The notes under the pieces were generated by a model. It was given only the letters and a program-made list of their open reading frames with translations. It did not search any database and was not told the DNA's origin. A program made the position numbers and the translations under genes. DNA of 64,000 nt, from positions 1 through 64,000 of the forward strand of contig JADNRY010000344.1 in the NCBI GenBank assembly GCA_015501585.1. The letters run 5' to 3'. The DNA comes from Rhodocollybia butyracea. Its lineage: Eukaryota; Basidiomycota; Agaricomycetes; Agaricales; Omphalotaceae. Below, in pieces: positions 46,064-57,200 of this stretch (position 1 is the first letter of the stretch; each line of letters begins with the position of its first letter).

Positions 46064-46960
46064 GTAAGTCCTGTTCGCTTTGTCTGATTCCTTTGACATT
46101 GTATTCACTGTACCATTTTTAGGGCTCGTCACCGTACGTACTGTATACGGTACGGAGATTTTCTCCATATTTACGGACCAACTTTGTCTCCTACGGTACG
46201 GTACAGGTAAAATACGGCTGTATTCCGTATACGGACGGTACTTAGGGTCACGTGTTACAATGAACTCCTTTGCCCCAAATATGTGGTGAATAGTATGTAT
46301 TTTGCATGTATCAAGGGCTTAAGGCTCTTATTCTAATTATATGTGCTTCTCCTGCTCCAGAACTGTGAGAAACAGTCATTATATGTGCATGTGATGGTGC
46401 ATGACATTATGTGATCACCATAAAAGACGTTGAGTACCCTTCCAAACAGGGTGGACCTGTTCAAAAGTGTTTATAGGAGTAGCATTTAAGTGGTCTGTTG
46501 AGCTGTAGCACCTCAAAATCTGATACCATTCAGTGATGTCCTTATGTACAGCAAAAGTACTGTATATGGCATAATACGGCATAACAGTATGGTAAGATAT
46601 GGTTCGTTTGAAGGTCTTATGGTATGGAAGATTTCCCATAACTTATGGCCGTACTCCGTAGGCTACGGATACGGTGAAGAGCCCTAACCATTTTTGCTTC
46701 CTTTGTCACCCTCATTCATATGCTTCCCTCCCGTTTGGAAAAAGTAAGGCATTCCTTTCAACCTGACTTTCCTCAGATGCTCTGAGGGTGAAAGATAAAG
46801 TCTCCTCCATCCTTCTACAGATCCAACATTTCCAACAAGCTAAAAACATCTCCAAGTTCCACCTACACTGTTACACCGCTGCACCAACATGCACATGCCC
46901 ACCTCGAAAACCATAGTTATACATCTAATGCACCCAACACACCGCATTTGCTTTATCTTA
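46050..46960 (+). other. Module F, copy 2 (interrupted by the MITE)
   Basis: Starts at the junction with sedolisin copy 3, has the GTAAGT donor (about 46062), the intron split by the MITE, the acceptor before ATGCTCTGAG (about 46778) and the second exon-like part. It is the counterpart of 30433-30800 at the 3' side of NLR2. Confidence 0.5.
46120..46686. mobile_element. hAT-type MITE, 567 bp, in module F copy 2
   Basis: Inverted repeats TAGGGCTC(G/T)TCACCGTA at the ends and an 8-bp duplication ACCATTTT (46112-46119 and 46687-46694). The empty site is present in module F copy 1 at 30614-30621. The interior has repeated TACGG/CCGTA motifs and no transposase. Confidence 0.93.
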
Positions 46961-47095
46961 TATTTTATCTTATCTAAAGCATTGATGAATTACAAATCTG
47001 TTATGAGTCTGTGCCCCACCAGTTATTGAACATGGAACAAGGTAACTATATTCAAGTTAAGAGGAAAGAGATGTGTAAGATCCACTGGGTATAAA

Positions 47096-50000
47096 CTAGT
47101 CTGAGGACCAGCACTCTGCCCAGTTATGGCCAAAAACAGCATTTTTGAAAGAAACATGATTATAACCTTCAATGGAAATAACAAATAAAGTCTCATCAGC
47201 CACAAGATTGTTCCGGTACTGCTCAGGAATCCAAAAAATATGATTGTGGACAGCAGTAAAATGAATCCACCCATCTTGGTTTAATCTCCACAATGAAACT
47301 AGAAGATGATGGATAAATAAAAAAACATTATAGAAGAGGAGAAGGCGCATACAGTGAGAAGATAAAGATGGAGAGTTTATGTGGCCCTGGAATGGCTGAT
47401 CAATGGTGACTATGGTTTGAGCATTCTGGGATCTCATTGTCTTGTTGGATGGTCCAGAATTGAAAACAGGAGAGAATGGCAGAGACAAGACTGAATCAGT
47501 ATGACCCTGGAATGGCTCACTAATGGCATCTCCAGTTTGAGGATTCCACAATCTTATTGTGTTGTCAAATGATCCAGAAATAATTCTTTCTCCATCAGGA
47601 GAGAATGCCACAGACCAGACTGGATGAGTATGGCCCTGGAATGGCTCACCAATGGCCTCTCCAGTTTGAGCATTCCACAATCTTATTGTCTTGTCATCAG
47701 ATCCAGAAACAATTTGTTCTCCATCAGGAGAGAATGCCACAGACCAGACTGAATCAGTATGGCCCTGGAATGGCTCACCAATGGCCTCTCCAGTTTGAGC
47801 ATTCCACAATCTTAATGTGTTGTCACCTGATCCAGAAACAATTATTTCTCCATCAGGAGAGAATGCCACAGACCAGACTGAATAAGTATGGCCCTGGAAT
47901 GGCTCACCAATGGCCTCTCCAGTTTGAGCATTCCACAATCTTATTGTCTTGTCAAATGATCCAGAAATAATTCTTTCTCCATCAGGAGAGAATGCCACAG
48001 ACAAGACTGAATGAGTATGGCCTCTCCAGTTTGAGCATTCCACAATCTTATTGTCTTGTCAAATGATCCAGAAATAATTCTTTCTCCATCAGGAGAGAAT
48101 GCCACAGACAAGACTGAATGAGTATGGCCTCTCCAGTTTGAGCATTCCACAATCTTATTGTATTGTCATCAGATCCAGAAACAATTCTTTTTCCATCAGG
48201 AGAGAATGCCACAGACCATACTGTACCAGTATGGCCCTGGAATGGCTCACCAATGGCCTCTCCAGTTTGAGCATTCCACAATCTTATTGTGTTGTCAGAT
48301 GATCCCGAAACAATTCTTTCCCCATCAGGAGAGAATACCACAGATCCGACTGTATCAGTATGGCCTTGGAATGGCTGACCAATGGCCTCCCCAGTTTGCG
48401 CATTCCACAGTCCTATTGTCTGGCCAGATGAGGAAGCAATTATCCTTCCGTTTGGTGAAATGTTGACTGCCAATACTCCTGACTCTGTCATCCATTTTCC
48501 CACCTGTGAGCTTCCTCTTTTACTTTTTACTTTAAGGGTCCTTTTCAATCTTCCTAATATTCTTAATCTGTCGACCCAGAATGGAAGGATGCTCAAATAC
48601 AAGTGTGGTGTCATGCCATTGACAATACTCAATGTAAAAGTTTCCACCATTTCCTTGATTCTGCTGATATCTTTCACAAGGTCTTTGAATGCTCTCTTCT
48701 GCAATAAATATCCCGTTGATTGCAAAATCTGGATACATATATCCATGTTCCTTTTCTCCTGATACTCTCTATTTTTGGTGGCCCCAAGCAAACTCATTAC
48801 TTCAATCCAATAGATTACTTTTTCATTCAAAAACCCTTTCAGATTTGTAATTACTGTATCATTCAATGATGATTGCCCCAGATGATACCCCCAATATCTA
48901 CAGCAATAATGCAAAGTGTCATCAATGGCATCTGATATTTTATTTTGAATGTTTGGGACATTTTTATCAGAGATAAATGACGATGGCAAGTCCACCATGT
49001 TGAATCTCAGTGTTTGCATAACTGTGAAACATGCATCACTCAGCAATGTGTGGTGATACATTAGATTACAGTAGAGCTGTTTAGCACGGGTCTGACTTGT
49101 TATATAGTCTCCAAAGGAGGCATGAAATGTATAGATAGCTTGATCTTGCTCAGCTATATACAGGACAGATTCCAAATTTGATATAGTTCCTTTTACAAGG
49201 TCCAGTTCACAATCTAATAACTTGGCAATCACTTTGCAAGAGACTGGTTGTCCCACTGTAATTACTGTGTGCAATACTCTCAGGTACACTACTTGTTCAT
49301 CATCTGAAACATCCTCTGAGTTAGGAATGGCATTATTGACAACAGCATCATACAACATATCTAGACCCTTAGTCTGACTTAGATCTGGAGATCTTGTAAG
49401 ACTGAGAGCCCATGCTAGTCTTTGTTTAGCAAGTCCTGGTCTGGCAGTGATCCATTTTGCCATTGTTGCAGCATAAATAAATAATTTCCCAGATCTTTTA
49501 GCTAACACTTTGATATCATTTTCTGAAATACTTGATACATCTCCAAGTCTCTCTTGAAGAAATATGATGATGTCAGACTCCACTACATCCATCTCAACAT
49601 TATGCAGGAAAAATCTTGCAATATGCAAGTTCTGAAATGGGATAGTGAAGTGTTCAGAAACACTTTTCTCTGGTCTGCTGGTCAAGAAGAATCTCAGCCC
49701 AGGCAAATAATTTCTTGTAATAGCCGAGATCAGGGCTTCCAAAACAATATTGACTCCAAGGCACTCATCCAATGCATCAATAACCATTACAGGACATGCC
49801 ATGTCTGGTCTCATAGCTTTCTTCCATGGCTTCACAATCAAATCAATCTGCCTCTTTGGAGATTTTGTAGCCAGGTCTGGGTTCTCCTTCAGCAATTCCT
49901 TCAGAGCTTGATCAAATGTAGCAGAGAACTGTGCGAGCTGATAAGCAATGGTTGGAATGATCCTTTGATACTTGCTACAGCCTGGAAGCTGTCTGGAACA

Positions 50001-50258
50001 GAAGAATGTTCCTGCCAACAGCTGCTTTTCTGCAAGCATCTCACAGACCGATTTTGCAATAGTACTTTTTCCTGTTCCAGCCATACCACAGAGCCAGTAC
50101 CCTTGGGCACCCATGCTTTGTGGTTGGTCAACCCATTCTCCAATTTTTCTCAAAATCTCAACCCGAGTACCTGGGGTGCAAGATGATTTAGCATGCTCTA
50201 TGCCATTATCTGCATCATAAAATGCTTCTGCAGAGTATTGTAGCTTGTTTGTGAGCAT
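47096..50258 (-). pseudogene. NLR2: NACHT-WD40 paralogue of NLR1, broken
   Basis: Close paralogue of NLR1: LQYSAEAFYDADNG, P-loop GMAGTGKST, Walker B MVIDALDECLG, same helical region, then WD40 units and the same C-terminal tail. The frame from 50258 runs 736 residues and stops in the WD array at 48048, because two successive units (48018-48127 region) are about 107 bp instead of 129 bp and shift the frame. The remaining four WD units and tail form a separate frame (48043-47096). Upstream, the equivalent of NLR1 exon 1 has lost its start and about 90 bp, has an extra base before TGGAGG, and its donor is GTACGC. A non-functional or truncated product is expected. Confidence 0.88.
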
Positions 50259-52400
50259 TTCCTAGAAATCTGTTCAGTCATACTCTTTTTAGAATGGGAA
50301 TATATACCTTGTAGCCCTCACTTTCATTTTCTGTAACATTGCAGGTTATTATTAGGACAGCAGAACCAGCAAAGTTGCGTACTATAGTAGTCTCCCTGAA
50401 CATTCACAAACTGGCCTCCAGTAAATTTGAAAATTCTGGGCTTGATGAAACATTGATTGAGGAGTTGTAGCTTTCTGATATCGATCTTTTCGGGTTTGTC
50501 CAGAGTCTATCTCAAAGGAAATATAATCCTCTCAGAACAAGGTAGAGGGTCAAAGCTTAACTTTACTTTGAATGTCAATGACAAGCCAATGCAAAAAGGA
50601 TGGGATTCGGAAAGGAACAATTTAATGAGACGCCTCTTTATATGCCAAGATTGCAGTGATCTCATGACCATGCATTGATTGATCCGATCCATCAACATCG
50701 ATCCAGTTTGCACTCCTTTCCAATTCACTATCCATCACGTTCTCCCGGTCATATCCGATGTTCACACCTCCTTCCTTCTGTCAACACCTTCTGTGCTCTT
50801 TGCGAAACCTGTTGCAAAGGCAATGATGAACAGCAGCAAAGGCAATGAGAGGCAGCGAACGAAGGGAAGGGAAGTAGACCCATCATTAGTTTTATTGACT
50901 ACGTTGTCTTGTCGGAATTTAAATACTTTGTCGTTATGATACCGGTGCACATGTGGAGCCGATGAGACTCCTACTCCGTTTCAGTCAATTCGCCTACTCC
51001 TTTGGCCGAACTGAACTCAACACTTGCACCTCTTTTCGTGCTACATAGTTTGCTGCGCTATTATACAAGCCTTCAATATTCATGGAATCGGATCACCTCG
51101 AGTATTCCTCATACCCCTCAGAGTGCTAAGTCACGTATCTGATCGAAAATTTGACCGTTATCATACATAAGTGTCACCGTGAGCACTGAACATACTATGT
51201 ACACATATAACAACTATAACAACGATAGTAAGTTACAGTATGAAATACAATGATTAAATGATAGCATCGAAAACTCACAAACCGCTTCGCTAGGCCACAC
51301 ATCCTAACAGTACGATCTCAAACTGATGTTCTTCTGCGCCCCGTCCGCACAGAAGCAGAACCCCTATGCACGTCTATCCCCCTGATACCGCTTGTACCTT
51401 CATGTCTGTACCATCTTAATCCTTTGAGAATGAATCCCGTGCATATCCAGTACCACATCATGTTCCGTTCATCCGTTTATTCCTGTACTTGTCATCCCGT
51501 GCCCGCCGTTTGTCGTGTTTCAATCGAAGGGAAGAAAGACACGATTGGCATGCGCTAGCTGATTTACAGCGAGGAGACTAAGAGGAGCTTTGATTCGATG
51601 AAGGTTTGAGTGTTATGAAAATGAACGACGGATTCGAGGGGTTTTCAGCAGTAGCAATGGAAGACGATCTACTGAAGGAAGCGTGGTTAGCATTTGTATT
51701 CATATTCCCAACTGACGGTGAACGTTTAAACCGTAACCGTAGCACGAGAATGATAAAGAGGGCAGAGAACCGCGATAGCGAAAACAAGCGAAAGAAACGG
51801 ACTGAGGAATGTAAGCGTAAAATGAACACTCATGAAGTGAAAGCGCAAACGAGGTGCGGGACCACAGAACGTGGTACAATGAAAATAAGGTGAATGACGG
51901 GGCTGAAAATGAGAGCAAGAACGGCAAACAACCAGCGAATATCGAAGAGTGGAACTTACTGAACTCGTTGTTGCCTGCGTCTTTCACACCTCCATGATGA
52001 CCATTTTCACGACCTTTCTCCAGGTCCTTCCAGCGCCTCCTCCACAAAGAGTCTCTGATTTGCAGCGACTTTCAAGACTTCCCCAGCGGCAACAGCAGAA
52101 CACGCCAGTATCGGAATCATGACGGCACCGGCTCGGTAATCTACTTCGTTGCTTGAAAGAAATGCCGGTGTATTACTACTAGGATGCGTTGCAAGCGTAA
52201 CTGGTCTCGAGATTGGCAGCATGCGGGTGCATCGATGTAGCAGGCAAAAGAGGTGAGTTTGTCGTCGGAAAAGTTGGGTCTATGCAACGATAGCTGAGCG
52301 CTGGGACTTGGGTTATCAGGTATCTATCATTGGCTGTCGCGCATCTAAGGAGGATCCAGGTCAGTTCTTGACAATAAAAGAGTTCATCGGCAGTTCAAAG
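50259..52400 (-). other. NLR2 upstream region with module M copy B
   Basis: 50.3-50.5 kb holds the degenerate first exon of NLR2. On the minus strand, module M: exon-like segment (MIPILACSAVAAGEVLKVAA) to donor 51959 (TCA|GTAAGT), 291-bp intron-like stretch with branch CTAAC, acceptor at 51669, and second exon-like segment (SRSSSIATAENPSNPSF). Similar to 35.5-37.6 kb in order and orientation. Confidence 0.5.
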
Positions 52401-52479
52401 GGAGACGAAAGGGTGCGAATGGAACAAGCTTAAGGGAATGAGGACGGCAAAGGAGGATAAAAACGTGGAATACTGAAAT

Positions 52480-53240
52480 CGAGAGACGGAATGGAAAGTG
52501 AACCCAGCTTACTTAGCGGAATCAACAGGCTGTGCGCGCGCGACGTTACAATTACCAGCTCAGATAAGGATGAGAGAACTACTATGGTATCGTTGACTTT
52601 TTGGCCACGAAAAGAACCACTAGGCAGAGACGCGACTTGAGTGATGGGTACAGGCGAGGTGCTCTAACGAATGGCAGCAGTCGAGAGACAGAAGCTGGTC
52701 GCTACTCGCCTTGGAAAATAGGTACTGATGATGGAGGTGAACTTGAAGGATTAAGTGGCCATGTGACGGTGGCAATTTTACATAATAATATATTAATATG
52801 GTCTGGACGCGTAAACGCGTGCTTCGAGTACTATCCAAATATGATACCTACTGCTGGTGAAGAGTTTGGGAAACGGTATCAGAGCTGGTAGTATCACACT
52901 CGAAGAAGTCCAGTCAGAGAATCGGTAAGTCCTGTTCACTTTGTATGATTTCTTTGCATTCACTATACTATTTTTGCGTTCCTTCGTCATCCTCGTTCAT
53001 ACACTGCCGTCTCCCTTTTGGAAAGAGTGAGGTGTTTCCTTTCGATTTTCCTTCTTCCAAGACCTGACCTGTCTTTCCTTAGATGCTCTGAGGGCGAACG
53101 CGCGAAAGTCTCATCCATCCTTGTACAGATCCAACTTTTCCGACAAGCTCAAACATCTTCTTCCTACACCGTTCCACCCGCATGCACATGCCCCACTCGA
53201 AAATCTAACGCATCCCAACACACCGGCATTTTGTTCTAAA
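52480..53240. other. Module E copy 2 followed by module F copy 3
   Basis: 52480-52850 resembles 43964-44290 (minus exon-like frame). 52855-53230 (plus) resembles module F, with donor 52925, acceptor 53082 and second exon-like part (RESSILVQIQLF-like frame). Together they reproduce the flanks of a further NLR block whose NLR is absent. Confidence 0.4.
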
Positions 53241-53269
53241 GCTAATGAGTGGATTAACAAGCGGATGTT

Positions 53270-53760
53270 GTCATGAATTAGGTTCTGACGTGCATAGAGG
53301 TCTTGAAAGTCGGTACAGATCAGAGGTTCCGGTTGGTGCTTATGCTAGAAGGGCTCGGAGAAATTCTTGAAGGTGTACAAGAGGCGGGCAACGACAAGTT
53401 TGGTACGTTCCAATTTCACTTGTTTCGCTTTTCTCTTTTGATATTCGTTCGTTGCTGTCTTTCATTTTCGGCCCTTTTGCTCACTGGATTATGCCATGTC
53501 CGGGTGCCGCACTCGTTTGCCGTTTCACGCTTACATCCCTCACTGTTCCGTGTTCCATCGTTTCTTTTGCTATCCTGGTTTTCTGCACGCTTTATCAATC
53601 TCGTTCTGGTGGATACTAACTACACTTTCGTCCATAGATCGTCTCCTGGTACTACCACTGGAAACCTGTCGATGCTATTTGGCATTTGGAATCCTAGCAG
53701 AACCGAGCTCCTATCGTCCCTTCGGTGCAAATGAACTCATGCCATTCACGCACATGTCTT
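53270..53760 (+). other. Module M, copy D, upstream of NLR3
   Basis: Plus-strand copy: frame MLEGLGEILEGVQEAGNDKF to donor 53403 (TTTG|GTACGT), 235-bp intron-like stretch, branch CTAAC, acceptor at 53637, second exon-like segment (SSPGTTTGNLSMLFG). It is inverted relative to A and B but again upstream of, and co-oriented with, an NLR. Confidence 0.5.
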
Positions 53761-54227
53761 ACTTCCCTTCGATTGAAATAGGACAAATGGTGACCGCGGG
53801 ATGATAAGTACAACAACAGATGAATGAAAGGGGCACGATATGATATTGGAGGTACCCAGGACGATTTCTCGAAGGATTTAGTACGCGAGGGTATGAGCGG
53901 TACCAGGTGTAACAGGAAAGACGGTGCATGGGATGGTCTACTTTTGAATCTGGTGGCAACGGGAATGGTGCGATGAAAGTTGATGAACTTGGGCAAGCCT
54001 CAGTCCGGATGGTACATAATGAGAGAATTCGCGGCCTAGCGGGGCTTCTGAGTTTCGACCTTATTTCATCTAAGTACTTGTTGTATTTCATAGCGTTGCT
54101 TACGATCCTTCAAAGTAAATAAATAGGAAGTTGAAAGCGTTTGACGGGTACTCAACGTCGCCTCACCCGTTGTCAGCGGCGGTCCCATTCTGATGTGAGA
54201 ATTGCCTCTTGCTTGTGCATTTCCACC

Positions 54228-57200
54228 ATGCTTGAACACCAGATTAAGAGTTCTGTTGTGTCGTCTACGCAGCCTATTCCGTCCGTTCTACCAACTGTCT
54301 GCATTGTATCTTTAGTATTCACACATCATTTAGATCGTTTCTTGAAGAGTCCTCCCCCGATCTTACAGCCCTGTGGACAAAAGCGCTTGAAGATTACAAA
54401 ACGGACACCGGTCAAGATCTTCAGGATCAGAAGAACATCGACTTCTCCCCCTGCCGCTCTGTCGAAGACGTAATCGGAATCCTGAAAACCCAATCAGACG
54501 GTCTCACCGCATTTCGAAAAGGGGGCGAGACAATACGGGCGGTGCTTAAACCAGTCGTGCGTCTTGTTGAGTTGTTGAATGATACAGCTGGAGAGGTTGC
54601 TGCTGCCGCGGTCCGTAGTTCTCAAAGCATATTCATTCTGATTCTTACGATGCAGCAGAGCGTACCGGGAGGAAAAACTGTCTTTGCTGCTTTTGGAGTA
54701 CTAATCACTGTGCGATCTTCAATATTCGAGTCGTGGTGTCAGGCTTACGTTGAGTTATACAGGCAGCTAAGGGCGTGAGTCAGATCTACGACGCCCTGGG
54801 AGAACTCTCTTCGCGGCTGCAAGATGCTGTCTCTCGAATCCAGATGCACCTCGGGTCGAATTGCCCACCCAGCCCCGCAATGAAAAAGATCTTTGTCCAG
54901 ATACTTGTGCAAGTCCTGAAAGTGCTTGCACTATTCACAGCGTACCTAAACGGGAGTACAGGCAAACATGTCAGGGGACTCAGCAAGTATATCCCCAGGC
55001 GCATTCGTAAGTACTGTATTATGTGGGACATATAAGTCGAGACTTATTGGCAACACAGAACACTACCAGAAGACTCTACTTGGAAACACGGATGTGCAGA
55101 ATGCACTCACTGAGTTGGACAAGCTCACGGCCAAAGAGATGCTAATGATGGCCACAGAGACGAATGTCATGGTGAAGGAAACTGCAAAGGATGTACATGA
55201 TATCAAGAGTATTCACAGTGAAGTTCTTACTATTGCTACTTGTTTTCAAGCTCATTGTGTATTTCCAGTGGATGAGAAGATTACAAAATGGCTATCAGCG
55301 CCTGCCCTGACCCAATACCATAATACCCAGTATGGCTTACAGCAGAAGGGTACTGGCAGGTTGCTTTTTGAGCTGAACTCGAAATTTTCTCAATGGAAAC
55401 AAGAAAAAAAACAACAGTGTTCTCTGGATACATGGGAAACGTATGGGCTCCCCTCATTTATTGCATGCAAGGCTAATATTCATATAGCTGGTAGTGGGAA
55501 GTGTGTACTATGGTATGGAATTTAAAAACTGTGCACATGTGATATATCTGATCTACTTCCAGTTCATCAGCTATTGAAGACCTTATAGAAAAGAATGTGT
55601 TGGCATTCTTTTATTTTGACTTTCGAAACTCCGCCAAGCAAACTGTCTATGGGCTTCTCTCCTCCCTAGTTTCTCAGCTTGGATCTTGTTCTCTGCTCTG
55701 TAATAGCCTCTTGAGTGCATTCTACAAGAAGCATGGCACTACTCATCACCAGGGTCCAACCAGCGACTTGCTTATTCAATGCCTTGAAAGCATGCTGCAT
55801 GTCTTACCTGCAGTATACATTGTCCTTGATGCTCTTGACGAGTGCCCTGAGGCTACAAGGTCAAGAGAGATGTTTTCTCTCTTGAAGAAACTTATTGGAA
55901 TCAAAGATGATGGTTTTCATTTGCTCATTACAAGCCGCCCAGAACAAGATATCAGGCAGGCTTTATCATCACACAAGCGCCCCAGCTCTCATCTGTCAAA
56001 ACAAGCCACATACTTTGTACTTGACATAGGTAAAACAAAGCAGCATGCTGATGATATACAGCAATATATTTCAAAGGAGGTACTAATGATGAAAGACTGG
56101 GCTTCAACTGTGCAGAGAACTGTGAAGGAAAGCCTAGCTACAAAAGCAGATGGAATGTAAGTGTTATGACTCGATCAATAGTCTCGTCCAAACCTTCACA
56201 GTACGTAACTCAGCAGTAAAAATGATAAGAGAAATTAATGAGATTATAGAGCAAGCCTTTCCGTTCGTTGAAACCGCTAGGCAAAAAATATATACTCAAA
56301 CAACTAGGCTCAAGTAAAGTTAGTAACTAGTTTGTAATACAAAACTCACAGAAGTTATTATTTGGAGATAGCTCGACAAATAATAATATGATTACCCTCG
56401 GAGATAGCTCAACAAGCAGTAATATGAATCAGAACTAGTACTCGGAAATGGCTCAACAAGTAGTAGTGAGTGTGGTGTCTAGTACTCGGAGATAGCTCAA
56501 CAAGTAATAGTGAGTGTGGTGTCTAGTACTCGGAGATAGCTCAACAAGTAATAGGAAGTTGCAACTCGGAGATAGCTCAACAAGTGGCAATTAAAGAAGT
56601 ATTCACTAGGAGATAGCTCAACAGGTGAATGTTAGTGGATACAACTTGGAGTTAGCTCAACAAGATGTATAAATGTGTATTGTAGCTTGGAGATAGCTCA
56701 ACAAGATACAATGAGTTGGTCTGGTGATTCACACAAGTGATAACAGCAAACAAGTGGGGGTTTGGATTTAAGAAAAATAATACGTCTAACGTACATTGGT
56801 AAATCTAGACTACTTATATACTGTGCAATGTGTACTAGTTAGGAAATGCTGCGGAATGACTAGATTTGAGTCATAACTGTGGAAATACTGCGGATGAGTC
56901 AGTCTGACTATGTAATGCTGTGCAATGACTAATATTGAGTCATGTATGCGGAACCGTAGTTGACTCAGATATCTGGCTGTGCAATGACTGATATTGAGTC
57001 ATTGATGTAAAGAGGCTATGCAATGATGTCATAGCTGTGGAGCAGTGATGTGATATCATAACTGCGGAGCAATGGAATGACATCATGATTGTGGAGTAGC
57101 AGGATGACATCATAGTTGTGGAGCTAGAATGATGTCATGACTGTGCAGACTGTGCAGTGACTGTTAAAGATCATTCTGGTGTTCTGGAAGAATGTGTGCA

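Noticed and set aside
51500..52250. A HeLo- or MLKL-like effector domain in module M
   Set aside because: The exon frame has a hydrophobic helix reminiscent of such domains, but it is too short and poorly conserved between copies to claim.
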